Shown here: positions 1 through 11,840 of the stretch, one piece after another
Layout of the letters: every line of letters begins with the position of its first letter
How positions within the stretch are numbered: the first letter of the stretch is position 1
DNA from: Isoetes taiwanensis
Taxonomy: Eukaryota; Streptophyta; Lycopodiopsida; Isoetales; Isoetaceae
NCBI GenBank assembly: GCA_021234155.1
Contig: JAJEKV010000049.1
Coordinates: 2,571,487 to 2,635,486 of the forward strand
Reading direction: 5' to 3'
Length of the DNA stretch: 64,000 nucleotides
Made by a program: the position numbers and the translations under genes
The notes under the pieces: model-generated
What the model saw: only the letters and a program-made list of their open reading frames with translations
What the model was told of the DNA's origin: nothing
Databases searched by the model: none

Positions 1-300
1 AGAATCGTCCACAAAGGCCATTATCTTCTGCAATTGAAGAAAGGGTCATGGCTTACAGAAGATTTCCTATGGTTTTGGCAAGTATGAGTATGCCAAAACC
101 GTACTTTGATGATGTCAGAAAATGGGGTTAAAATTTTCCATGGTTTTGGCAAGTATGAGTATGTCAAAACCGTACTTTGATGACGTCAGAAAATGGGGTT
201 TGGGTGTTGCATGGTTCTGGTTTTTTTAAGGGGATAGGTTTTCTTACGGAGGCTTATTTTAGAAAATGGAGTTTGGGTGTTGCATGGTTATGGTTTTGGC
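1..300. repeat. Direct repeats, probably interior of the CACTA element
   Basis: A block of about 73 bp occurs at roughly 70-130 and again at 143-217, with a third partial copy near 258-290. The shared core reads GTACTTTGATGA, then GTCAGAAAATGGGGTT. Each full copy holds a small inverted repeat in which GGTTTTGGCA is answered by TGCCAAAACC about 10 bp later. No reading frame is convincing. The stretch lies inside the transposon whose end is at 944, so it is most simply internal or subterminal sequence of that element. Confidence 0.5.
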
Positions 301-317
301 TTTTTTTATAGAGATAG

Positions 318-944
318 CGTCGTTGAACGACGTCTGCTCTGACGTGTCATGACATCTGGCCCGCCAGCGTGGCAAGCCAACAAGCCACGCGGGCACTCAG
401 GGCACGTCAGACTAAATAGACGTCGTTCAACGACGTCTGGCTGACGTGGCATGACACGCAGGCCGTCCACCGTGGCAACAGCAGCAGGCCACGCAAGCCA
501 ACGCGACACATCAGTTATAAGAGACGTCATTTAACGACGTCACGCTGACGTGTCATGACACATAGGCCGGCCGTCTTGGCAACAGCAGCAGACCACGCAA
601 GCCGACGCGACACGTCAGCTATGACCGACGTCGTTAAACGACGTCTCCCTGATGTGTCATGACACGCAGGCCAGCCGTCGTGGCAACAACAGCAGGCCAC
701 GCAAGCCGACGCGACACGTCAGCTATGACCGACGTCGTTAAACGAAGTCTCGCTGACGTGTCATGACACGCAGGCCGGCCAGCTTGGCAACAACAGTAGG
801 CCACGCAAGCCGACGCGACACGTCAGCTTTGTCTTGCGTCGTTAAACGATGTTTGCGTCGTTTAACGACGTCGTCGTTCATAGACGTCGTGACGTCGTTG
901 GTCAATGTGCAGACGTCGTTCAAGGTCGACGATCCCTTGTAGTG
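318..944 (-). mobile_element. Terminus of a CACTA (En/Spm) DNA transposon with 104-bp subterminal repeats
   Basis: Read on the minus strand from 944 the sequence begins CACTACAAGGGATC, which matches the CACTACAA terminal inverted repeat typical of plant CACTA elements. Inside it lie five tandem units of 103-105 bp, starting at about 318, 421, 525, 629 and 733, with a decayed sixth from 838. Each unit opens with the palindrome CGTCGTTnAACGACG and carries a second palindrome, GTGTCATGACAC. Short subterminal repeats that bind the element's own protein are known for CACTA elements; palindromic units this long and regular are unusual. The rest of the element lies to the left, outside the window. 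AGT at 945-947 would be the 3-bp target duplication, but its partner is not visible. Confidence 0.75.
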
Positions 945-947
945 AGT

Positions 948-1920
948 ACCAATACCTTGCTATGAAAAGCAATCTCTCTTCATCTTGTCCAGAAGCAAAT
1001 CTTTCTAAAATTGTCACTGTTAGCAACTATAGAAGCTATAGAAGCATGAATCGGGAAAAAAATCGAGTTATAGAAGCATGAATCGAGGAAAAAATAAAGG
1101 TATAGAAGCAAGCACATGAAGCCAATCCTGTGCCTGGAAAAAAAAAATCAATATAAAAGAGCTTTGAAGTTATGGCCTCCTTCTGGTAGCTATGGCATAG
1201 AACAGATTGGCTGCTCCACCGTCAACATCATGCCATCGCCTCTAAACGGCTGCTCCTTCCCTGCAGAAGACTTCTAAAATAGCTTGGACTTGGTATTATC
1301 AGAATGGGTAGATCATACTTACTGTAAGTAATACTGCCTTGGACTTAGTACTATAAGAATGTAGCTCAGAATACACTCTATAATACTGTAGCTTGGCCGA
1401 AGCTTGGGGACTGATCAGAATATAAATGGCTTGAAGGGCTTGGTCTAAATCGTGAGCTTTTGGGTATATAGATCAGAATGGGCGATCCAACAAGTTTAGC
1501 AGGCTGGGTAGGGGAAGGATACTGGAGAGACTCTATTCCGACATGCAGCATGCATGCAAGTTCAAAAAGGAATGGAATTCATTTAAAGATCAGCCAGATT
1601 CTCTGTCAGTATTGGTTTCTCTCGAGGAATCAACTGATCTTCTTGAATCCAGTCAGGATGTTAATATTTTTTTGAAGTAAGTGGAACTTTTCCATCCTCT
1701 CTAAATAGTTTTATGACGAATTGAGAGCTTATTGTTTGTTGTTTACAAAAGCACAGTTAGAAAACGCATCATAGTAAAGCGAGTGGAGATTCAAAAACTT
1801 GTTAGTGATCCTGCTTTAGACAAACTATTGTCGATCAAAAACAGCTGCAAAGACATAGCAACTTGATGCAAAAATGGAGCAACTTTTGAGTGAGTTTACT
1901 AACTTTGGTAAGGGTGGAGG
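948..1920. other. Intergenic stretch, no gene seen
   Basis: Near 1030-1110 a phrase like TATAGAAGCATGAATCG recurs three times as a short degenerate tandem repeat. A 65-codon open frame at 1478-1675 has no recognisable motif and is probably chance. Bases around 1740-1900 may belong to the decayed 5' part of the NBS-LRR relic that follows, but no domain can be read there. Confidence 0.4.
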
Positions 1921-1929
1921 TGAGGATAG

Positions 1930-4010
1930 CCAAGCCATGGGGGTAGACTAGCAACACTTCGTTCATTTAGCAGCAAAGAGTGTTTGGATGTTGCTGATAC
2001 TCTCTTTACTCCAACACCAGAACCTACTTTTGGTAGGGATGAGATCATAAAAAATTGGAAGATTTTTTGCGCTTTCATCACTCCCCAACTTTCATTGGAC
2101 TTCATGGCATGGGTGGAGCCGGAAAAACTTTTGTTACAGAAGCCTTGTATAATCTACTTAGTGTAAGATTCCATTTTGACCATGTAAGCTGGTTAACACT
2201 AGGAAGGGACTATGATATCACAAATCTAGTTGACATTCAAAAGATTTACAGTGATAGTAGAGCAATGGAACGTCAAGTCCCCACCATTGAAGAATTGGAT
2301 GTTCATAAAAATGAAAGAAAGAAAATGTTTGTGGTTCTAGATGATGTATGGACAAAAGAGGTCCTAGAGTTTATTGTAAGAAGAGTTACATGGATTGAAG
2401 GCTCTAAAATTCTTATAACTACTTGGCTAAAAATTTTCCAAGCATTTAAAGTTATACACTTTAGGAGAAAAGGAGAGCCTCGAATTGTTTATGTGCCATG
2501 CCTTTCCATGTGGAAAAGAAGATAGCATTCCCCAACAGGTAATAAAACATGTGGCTATTGAGTGCAATGGCCTATCCTTAGCATTGAAAGTGATTGGAAA
2601 ATCTATGGTAGGAAAGACGTTAAGAGAACATGATGAGACACCAACAAAATTGAAGAGCCAAGAGCTAGTAGGTGATGAGCATAGGAAGTTAATAGAGTGT
2701 TTGAGAATAAGTTATGATGCACTGAAAAACCTAGAAAGTTATGTGGGTAGTAAGCTTCAAGATTGCTTTTTATACTTTGGTGCTTTTAAAGAAGATGAAG
2801 AAGTACGTGTTCTTGAAGTGACAAAATGTTGGAATGGGGAAGGGTTTCTTACACCTGACAGAACACCCATTGAAGCAACATACACGATGCTTGGTGTATT
2901 GCTTGCTTCTTCTTTGATAGAAAAGACAAGGTCGGACTTTTATAGGCGCCATGATGTGGGCTTATATAAGGTGCATGATGTTCTTCGTGACTTGATACTT
3001 CATATATCAAAGATGGAAAAAAATATTGAAAATTTATTTCAACCAGCAAGTAGCACAATGCTTGCAAAAGTTCCACAAAAAGTTCATCGAATTTCTTGGA
3101 GAGATATTCAATTTTCCCCCACAGAATTCAAAATCAAAGCATCAGATATACAAGTGTTGTTGCTGAATGAGCTTGGCCCTAATATTTTTATCTCACAACA
3201 ATTTGTCAACACTTGTGTCTCAAATTACCATTCTCTACGAGTCCTAAGTCTGCAGAAAACATCCATTGACAAATTGCCTTCGAGTTTGGGACGATTAAAG
3301 CGCCTTATTGTGCTTCATCTTGCTTTTTCTACTGTAAAATCTATTCCCTCTTCTTTGAGAGAGGTAAAGAAGCTCAAAGTATTAAGCTTGGAAGGTTCCC
3401 ATTTGAGGCATTACTTGAATTAAAATATCTTCAGATATTAGACCTTAGCGGCATTGTTTGGCTATGCAAAAGAAAAATAGAATGGCTTACAGAACATCAA
3501 GAGATGAAATGTGAAAGATTTATGCAGCTTCAAAACTTGACAAACTTGGAGTCTCTAAATTTAGACGTCAGTGAGAAAATGCAGATACCTAAGTTCCTAA
3601 GTAACAATGTAGATTTAAGGATTTTGTGCATGATGACAGATCCAATTACAGATATAGAGCAACTGAAAGGCTTAGCGAAGTTAGAAACGTTATGGCTTTC
3701 TAAATGCATGGTGCATAGGCTTCCTGACTAGTTATGTCAATTCTCCTTTCTTGAGGTTTTGACGATTGAAACAGAAGACCCACAGGCAACTCATGTTCCT
3801 GCATTGGAAAGTCTATGTTGACTCTGATACCTTAAGTTACAAGGATGGGAGTTTCTTACTCATTTGCCAAGTTCGTTTCGCCATGCAAATGGATTTCCAT
3901 GTTTAACTGATCTTTTTCTGATTATCTTCAAATCTGTAGAAGAACTTCATGAACTACAAGAGGGAGCATTTCCTGCACTGGAATACCTGGAGACTACAGA
4001 CATCATATAT
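1930..4010 (+). pseudogene. NBS-LRR disease-resistance pseudogene
   Basis: Relic of an intracellular NLR immune receptor. The NB-ARC motifs are in the expected order: P-loop GMGGAGKT at 2106-2129, kinase-2 MFVVLDDVW at 2325-2351, RNBS-B GSKILITT at 2400-2423, GLSLAL (usual GLPLAL) at 2569-2586, and VHDVLRDL at 2971-2994 in the MHD position. Leucine-rich repeats follow, for example SLRVLSLQKTSIDKLPSSLG near 3230-3290 and LTNLESLNLD near 3537. The frame changes near 2060, near 2480 and near 3395, and a stop sits at 3729-3731, so no full protein can be made. RNBS-C is lost between the frames. The VHDVLRDL form resembles CNL or RPW8-type NLRs, but no N-terminal CC, RPW8 or TIR domain can be read upstream. 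LRR-like coding continues weakly to about 4010. Confidence 0.85.
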
Positions 4011-6510
4011 CTGCTTAAGAAACCCACCTCTTGGGGACAACGTGGTTGTTTTGCCTTCCAGAACTCGTCTTGTCCAGCATGTAAAATGAATATGATCGCC
4101 AAAATGGCTCTCTACTTTGACCTGGGATGATCTTGATAAGACCAGAACAATTGTTAGGATGAGAGTACGGTATAGTGTCTCAAAATTTTTATTTTCCAAC
4201 TACAAAAATAGCTCCAAAAATAGTGCGATTTTCAGTTCGATTTCGAAATTAAAAAAAAGGGGGGAGGGGGGACCTCATTTCGATAGTCGGCGCCCACATC
4301 TCTACATGTCTTTGCATGCACCAGGAACAAGATTTAGGGATGTGTATTCTTCTTCAAGGAAAAAATATGACTATCGGGGAGTTCTAAGTTCGAAACTATT
4401 AGGTAAGTTCAGTTAAGCAGTTTCGGCTGTGAGACCTTCCTTCTGCCATTGTGTTTCGGTTGTTCTGCCATTGTGTTTCGGTTGTTCTGTATGTGAAATT
4501 CTTTTTATGTATTAGAGTTTTTCCATAGAAATTTCTCTCCATTCCCTGCTTGGCATCCGTTGATCGAAGCAAGATCTTTTCTTGCATTTGTTTGATTGCT
4601 TCGCTAGAGTTTGTGGTAGCAACCTACACAATAACATAGGTATTTACTTGATGAAGCACTCATTAGAGATCCCTCTTTTCTTTGGTTGCAGGATAGGAGC
4701 CTATTTTTAGTCTAACACCAGATAGATCCATTTTGTTTTCATGCGAACATGTCAAGCTTTCTCTTTGTCTTTTAAACACGTCCTTCGCAGCATAGCTTGG
4801 TTTTGGTTTCCTTGCTCTTATATAGCAAAGATCTGCATGTTTTAGTGAAATTTAGCTTGAGGTCTTTATCTTGCCAATCTGAGAAGACAAAATCTGGTGG
4901 AGCATGGCTCTACAGCTTGGTGCAAATCTCATGATAAGTTACCAAGTCTTAAAAATATCAACCATAGGTAGTATTAGAACCGGAATCCGACAAGCTTTAA
5001 AATCTTATGTTTCTATGCTGCTTGACTTTGTAATATTAACAACAATCTGACTGTTGTTTTTTTTGAGGTTTTGAGTGTTCTGACTAATGATACCACAGCA
5101 AGGGCTAGTGTACTTCCAGGAAACACCTTGCCTAGTTTTGTAGAGTTCTTTTTGCATTGGTACTTACAGTCGGGTAAGCATGAGATTGCTATATTGAATT
5201 GCATTATCTTTATTTTCAGATTGTTCGAATGTTAACCTTTCTTGTTTATATATTCTTTACCAAAAAATGAAGTGATTTGGCATTGGCTTCTTGAAGCTAG
5301 CAGGACATTGTCATTAAGGGATAACGCTTCATTGCCAAAAATGCTCAGTTGTTGTTCAACACTTGAAGGTCGTGACAATTGCGAGTTTGAAGATAGTTTC
5401 TAGGTTTCGTGTTCATGCTGCACAATTATTCATAACTGTAGTTGTTGAAGGATTTAAAACTCGGTGATATCAACAAGAAGAGACACCCTATACAACTATC
5501 CATGGGTGATATCAACAACAAGAGACACTCTACAACTATCCATAAATTTGTAACAATTGTTGTTGAGTATAAGATCATCCATTGTATATACGATCAAACA
5601 TAGAATGAGGAGCAAATCTGGAACTCGCCAAATGGATGAGGGAACATGAATCCATCTGGGAAAAATAGTGATATTGGCAGTATTCATCATACTTTTTATA
5701 GCACTTATACTAAATCAGATGTGCCATTCTTCCTCAAAGATATAATGTGCACAAACCATGGATAATAGCCAATAAATACGGCACCTATATGGTGGATAAC
5801 CTACACCGTTTCAATTTTATTTCATGCTTCATAAAGATGACATAGTTATTACATATTGAATATGCATTGGAGAAGCCCCTATAAGCTCCTATATTCTGAA
5901 TAACAGGCATTCTTTAGAAAGGAATCGCTCTCGTAACAAAAAGAACACATCCTTTTGACACCCTAATTATTTTATGCCATTATATATTCAATTCTTTTTT
6001 GTTCTAAACAAGATAAAGGAGTATATTTGTAATTGTTTAATTTATGACCAAGCAAAGAGTACATGAACACTTATCGGGTGCTAGAATGCTATGCACCACC
6101 TGCTAAGAATAAGATATATTGATGTCCAGCTCAGATTTTTGAGCTTCATAGTGCTTTTACTTCAACAATGTAGACACACGTGAACCCTTGTAGACATTAC
6201 AAATAAATCTGTTTTAGGATATTGCTAGATCAACTGCAACTCTTCAACCACAATGTACCGAAATATTGAAAATCTTATTCAAAACTCCATACTGAACCTC
6301 AGACCACAATGTAACTAGCAATATGAAATGGTATCCTGACATTACTAAATCTGCCTCAATCAGAGCTGTAACATCACGTCTGCATTGTGAAGACAAACTG
6401 TCAAGGGACATCATACACAGATCAACCAACAGTACAATGCCAAAATTGAAGGCTAACATACTATGCATGTGAGTCCTTGATCATCACGTCATCAGGCAAA
6501 AGTCAGAGCC
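4011..6510. other. Intergenic stretch with one possible exon remnant
   Basis: No intact gene is seen. A 23-bp phrase around TGCCATTGTGTTTCGGTTGTTC is duplicated at 4443-4488. At 5068-5172 there is a protein-like stretch (SVLTNDTTARASVLPG, then LPSFVEFFLHWYLQ) preceded by a T-rich tract ending in AG and followed by GTAAGC. This could be an orphan exon of an unrecognised gene. The remainder is AT-rich and featureless. Small open frames at 4117-4416, 5496-5690 and 6244-6468 show no family signature. Confidence 0.35.
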
Positions 6511-6516
6511 TCTATA

Positions 6517-6607
6517 CGGTGAAATACGGGGATTCGAACCTCTACCAAAATAACTCAATGTCCTAATACGACTACTTTAACCAATCTAACCAGTGAGCTA
6601 ATGTGAC
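6517..6607 (-). repeat. tRNA-derived SINE head or tRNA pseudogene
   Basis: On the minus strand the stretch carries an A-box-like TAGCTCACTGGTTAGA (6585-6600) and a B-box-like GGTTCGAATCC (within 6528-6540), the internal RNA polymerase III promoter of tRNA genes. The boxes are about 45 bp apart, longer than in a normal tRNA without a long variable arm. The acceptor and T stems do not pair, so this is not a functional tRNA. It is either a decayed tRNA gene or the head of a tRNA-derived SINE whose body would extend toward lower coordinates. Confidence 0.5.
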
Positions 6608-7850
6608 TATTTTTTATCTTAAATCTATGTTTTTTTTATAATAACCCATTGAATTGTTTTAGGGATATGGTCTATGGTTTCAAGAATTATATCTATATCA
6701 AATCCCCCTGGAACCCCCTGTTATTTTGCTACATATTAATGATAGAAACTAGTTATTGCACATAAGAACAATGGAATGAGTATAATGAATACCAGATTGT
6801 ACAAAGGGGTATATGATAATCCGGATTATACAGACTTGGAATTCAGGAGCTATGCAGACTTGGAGAAGGAACTGAAGGATGCAAAATCAAGTGCTATATA
6901 GAGCAGGCATAATAGACATTGAGCTTGCGCAAAATAGAAGTATGACATCATAAAAGAATTTGTAGACATGTGCTTATATGGATGATGGAAGATCAAGGCC
7001 ATATAATGGCATATTCAACAAAGTCTAGACTTATTCATATTTAATATACAAAGATGTCATTTTAAGATTATATGTAATGTTTGATTCTTCTTGATTCTTA
7101 TAATTTTTATATGTTCTAATTATATAACTTTATATTTAAATTAAAAATGTAATGGTTATACAAGGACAAAATTGTTTCGTAGATTAATTATAACTTGAAT
7201 GTAGTTAGAATTAGATATTTCAAAAATATTAATTTCAATTTTTAGTGATTTGTTACGAAATTTAAAATTTGGCAGTCGGGATAATTTGTAAAAGAAATAT
7301 GATGGTTTGATAAGTGATTGTCAAAAAATTAAAATAGATTTCACAATTTACAAACTCTTAGCATTATAAAAAAATACTTTAAAAAGAGTTTTAATTGAAA
7401 TTGATTAAATAATAAAGTTATGTTTTAATAATAAATATTGAATAGTTTATTATTGATGAAATGAAAACTATATTAAAAATTAAGTAAAAAATAAACTAGC
7501 CTTTCTTTTCAATTAAAACATGAACATAATCATTTAATTTGTTTCATCTAAAACTTTCTTTAAACATTTTGAAAAATTAACATTTTTATTACATAGAGTT
7601 CATCTTAAATAAATTGAAGGGTAAATTAGTCTAGGAAGTAATTTAAAACTTTGATAACCATCATACTTTTTATCTAAAAATAATCTGAAAAAATTATAAG
7701 AATCAACAAGAGCTAAAAGTATATATAATCTTATTATTGCAGCTTTGAATAATATCTATTAAATTCGAATAAGTTCAAATTTTGTTAAATATGTGATTAT
7801 ACTTTTAACTACGTGTTTATGCCTAAGTCGCCTGTTATGATATAATTTAA
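6608..7850. other. AT-rich intergenic stretch, nothing seen
   Basis: Very AT-rich DNA with many short A/T runs, especially 7050-7800. No open frame, repeat array or terminal repeat is apparent. Confidence 0.5.
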
Positions 7851-7859
7851 CGTCCTCGC

Positions 7860-8400
7860 ATGATTGCAGATATGGCTCGCAATGCATACTACGAACTGCA
7901 CAATCTTACAAGCAATCAATTTGCAATGCAACTGCATCTACTGCCACTGCCACTGCCATTGCCACTGCGACGAACATAGATGTGTTTGTACTAGCAAATA
8001 TAGCTACAAATAGCAGCTGTAGCAGATCTATAACTGCAACTATAGCTGGAATTGCCACTATAATTGTAAACTGCAACTTCAAAAATAATAGATGTCCTTG
8101 GCACTAACAATAAATATAGCTCTAGATAGCAACTATAGTAGATCTGTAACTGCAACTATGACTGAAACTGTCACCGTACTTATAAACTGTTGTTATACCT
8201 ATACCTATAACTACCTGATTGCATCTGTAGATACCATGACACACAAATAAAACTTGCAGCTGTAACACCAACTGCAACTGTGCAAATCAAGTGGAATATA
8301 ATCTACAGTTAAGAAGTGCTCAATGTTAACTTCTACTGTGCAAATACAGTTGCATTTGACGAACCAATTAGCAACTGCAATCCAAGGAGCTTGATATATT
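7860..8400. repeat. Cryptic CTGCAA/CTGTAA-type repeat with a 115-bp direct duplication
   Basis: The stretch is built from hexamer-like words (ACTGCA, ACTGCC, AACTAT, CTGTAA), giving a visibly periodic sequence that is not a clean microsatellite. A longer block with ATATAGCT...AGATCT(A/G)TAACTGCAACTAT occurs at about 7992-8060 and again at about 8107-8176, an offset near 115 bp. No frame is conserved. It looks like an old, diverged simple repeat. Confidence 0.55.
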
Positions 8401-11400
8401 AGATGAGGTTTCCACTCAAATTTAGAATTCTTGATCTAGCATCTAGGTTAGAACACTCCTGTAAAAAACAGCGCCGCTTGCAACCAGCATTTTTTAGGGC
8501 TAAAATGTTCTCTGTTTCATCTTTCTGCTTCAGCTTACGTTTTCTACTTAGTCATTTTATCCGCAGAGCACATTTCCTGTGGGTGATTGTTGAGGACTTG
8601 CTCTTGTAGTCCACTATCACTACCCACAATCACAGGACCTGACAATAGCTAATTGTATTACTTACAATTGACCTCCTTTAAATACTTTTAGAAAAGAACA
8701 TTTAAAATATATATAGTTCTTTTACGTATAGATTTCAGAATTATTATACTTTAACAAATAATAATCTATAAATGATAATAGACAAAACTTAATAATTTAA
8801 AAGCCTAGAATTTTATAATTTTGTAACATTACAAATATCAAGTATTGACAATTATTTATATTTTAACAGGTAACTATTATACAGATTAGTTTAGGTATTA
8901 TATATATAATTCTTATATTTACAATTTAAACATTGTTCATGAAATTCTAAAGTTTAGAAGTTATATTTTAAATTAATATATTGTTTATTAGGATATATGC
9001 TAAGTGTTATAATTAAATCCTCATAGTAGTATCAAGTGAATCAGTCAATCACTTATCAAACTATCAGAATTTATTTATAAATGATCTTCTTGGCAAATAT
9101 AAGTTCGTTAGATTGTTGGAAATTTAGAATTTATATTTTCAAAATTATTTATTCAAAAAACTAGTTTTAAATAGATTCAAATGAAAAATAGTGTAGATAT
9201 CAGTTTTATATTCATTTGTATTTGAAAATAGGTATATATAATAAAACTTATAAAGTTCATATAAAAATCAATAAGAGTTAAAAGATATATATGTAATCCT
9301 ATACTAACATCCTTGAAGTGCTATTTATTAAATTTGAATAGGTTCAAACTTTGTTGATTATTTCATATTTTGTAGACATAGGGATGCTAACGTTATCACT
9401 TCCTATTTCTAGCTAAAATACTTAAGAGTTTGATAGAAGATTATGTACATGGTGTACACGACAAAATGATCTCGCACTTCTATATTTTTAGTGACATCCC
9501 ATCCCCCCTCCCCCATCCCTTTTTTTTTATAACATCAGGACAAATGGGTCTATGCATTTGAAAGATACCTTTAGAAACTGAACAATAATATTGCTCATCA
9601 CATTTTGAGCCTAATTATAATAAGATAAGATGAATTTTTACGTCCACGGGAACCCAACGGGTCAAACCATTAAATAAATTACCTCATGCTAAAACAATTT
9701 CTAAACTACATCCAACACAACACATTGTCTATTATGAACCACATCCAACAGAACAAATTGTCTATTGTGAAAATGCAAATACTGTATTTACAGTCTAATA
9801 GTTTCTAACCATTTATCAAATAGAAACAATATTCTATTCACTTTCTATCTTGTTGTACCGTATCTTCCCTAACAATTTGTCCCACTCTAATCTTCTCCTA
9901 CAATATGCCCTAAACCTGCCTTACTGCTAGTTAAATTGCTGTTGCAAAATGGAATGGAATAGAGGTACCAATTACATACCTGACAACATCATGCACATGT
10001 GTGCCACTTCTTATCGTAAGAAATTGTGCAATGATACCCATCTCATTATGCGTGTCTTGACATGTTATAGATGCAGAGCTTGTTACTGAAAAAAATATTG
10101 GATGCAAACTTTTCATAGTTTGCATTCGTTTGGTGCGTAACAATGCGGAACCCTTGTTCAAATTTGAATAAATATAGTTTCTGCAATGTTCAACTATTAA
10201 TGACGGAAATCTATTTGCCAAATTTCATATATAGTCATGAACAACTCTAATGTATTGGAACCAATAAAATGGAGATTTTACATGTGGAGACACCATTTGA
10301 TTAGACATAATAGGCACTATCGGGCATAATCTTCGGCCTAAGGGCAAAAACGTCCATTTTGCAATGCTTTGCAAAATATATGGGCTAGGAAGTTGATATA
10401 ATTAGTCTTTTTGGGCAAAAAATCATTGAGTATTTGGGTGTGTAATTTAGGACAAATGTGTATGGTTGGTATTCCCGAAAAGTAAGGCCGCGGTTTTTCT
10501 GGGTAGCAAAGGCATGGTTCAAAAGGGATGTGGCATGCGGCCCTGGATCTCTGGAGTTGCTAAATCTGTTCTTCTGATCCTTAATCTCATCTTCATTCTT
10601 AGGCGATGGCAGACAGGTGAAACATACTAGACATGGCTTGTTTTGTTTCGGCAGATCTTTGGGATTTGTGCAGGTCGTTTTTACTAGAGTGGTATGTCTG
10701 GATTTGCTTTTATTTATATTTGCAATGAACGTGCAAATCTAAATTCATCAGGTTCGATCAACCATAAGCAAGAAACTACCAAGCCATTTTAGGCATTCGA
10801 TCAGAGCTCTATAATAGGCATCAAGTTAGAGCTCCTACAGCTAATTCGTATGAGAACTGTTGGATCAAGATTTCACGATCAGTTTTGCCTTAGGGAAATC
10901 TGCCATACTACAGTCAGCAAATTCAAATTGCATCAAACGATCTTCATCAATTGGTCTAAGAAGTTCCACTTCTTGTAGCCGACCAAGCCATGTGGCCAAA
11001 GGCTCTGATATGCAAAAATGTTAAAGAAAAGTCTCTTGGCAGGCTGCTCTAAGCTATCCCATTTTGCCACTTTTTTTGCTTGGTTCTTGCAGACGTAATA
11101 ATCTAAAGCATTTCATTTCTTTCTTTTTTTTTTTGCTGTGTGGACATGCTTGAGTTCGATTCCCAAGGTGCAGTTTGCTGGTTGTAACTTTAATTGCTTT
11201 TTGGTGTGAAAACTAGATTAAGGTTGACCATTACGCATTCAAGTTCTAGTTGTTAGAAAGTTGTAGTTTTGTATTCATTAAGGTTACCTATTATGTAACC
11301 AATGAATGAGCTAATTTTTTTAGGCGTATTTTTGTATCATTGGTATTCTAGTTTTGGGGTTTCCATTCATAGCGGCTAGGATTTAACCTCAGATGGAATA

Positions 11401-11600
11401 TTCTAGGTTTTGGGCCAGGATTTAGCCATAACGTAGGATTTAGCCATAATGCAGGCATAACACATAAAAGACATTCTACATTAGAGGATGCAAGACAAAC
11501 ATGAACCACAAAAATAACACTAAAAAAGTCCTTATATGTTGGAACCACAAAGGAGACCAGTCTTAAATTTTTCTATAAGACCAAGTCTTAATTTGAAGAT
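8401..11600. other. AT-rich intergenic stretch upstream of the symporter gene
   Basis: Mostly AT-rich, with a C-run and T-run near 9500-9530. At 9637-9665 the minus strand reads GGGTTCCCGTGGACGTAAAAA, a motif also present near 17120 and 18005 (see findings). On the minus strand at 10869-11013 an open stretch of about 45 codons (SEPLATWLGRLQEVELL, then RPIDEDRLMQFEFADC) looks protein-like and ends in a stop; it could be an orphan last exon of an unrecognised gene. Open frames at 8403-8609, 9931-10221 (minus) and 11348-11548 (minus) have no signature. Confidence 0.35.
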
Positions 11601-11618
11601 ATAGATAGATTTCATTAT

Positions 11619-11822
11619 TTGAAGTCCGTTATAAACGTAGTAGGTTCTTATTTTGGGCGGCAACGAACGAGTTTACTAGTAAAAAGTCTTAAAAGGTTCT
11701 TTGTGTCTTCGTCACGCAAATATTATTCTTTGAATGTATTCTCTCAAATTCTAAGCGTTGCCATATTTGGGAGCACGGCCGAAATGGCGTACTCTCCAGC
11801 TATTCCTTCCCTCGGTTCTTAG
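11619..11822 (+). other. Upstream open frame ending 18 nt before the symporter ATG
   Basis: A 67-codon open frame from an ATG at 11619 ends at TAG 11820-11822, in the same frame as the symporter start at 11841. If the transcript begins upstream, this would be a uORF that could limit translation of the main frame. The peptide (KSVINVVGSYFGRQRTSL...) has no recognised motif. Equally, transcription may start below it, so its role is speculative. Confidence 0.25.
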
Positions 11823-11840
11823 TCCGCAGTCTGTGTGAAA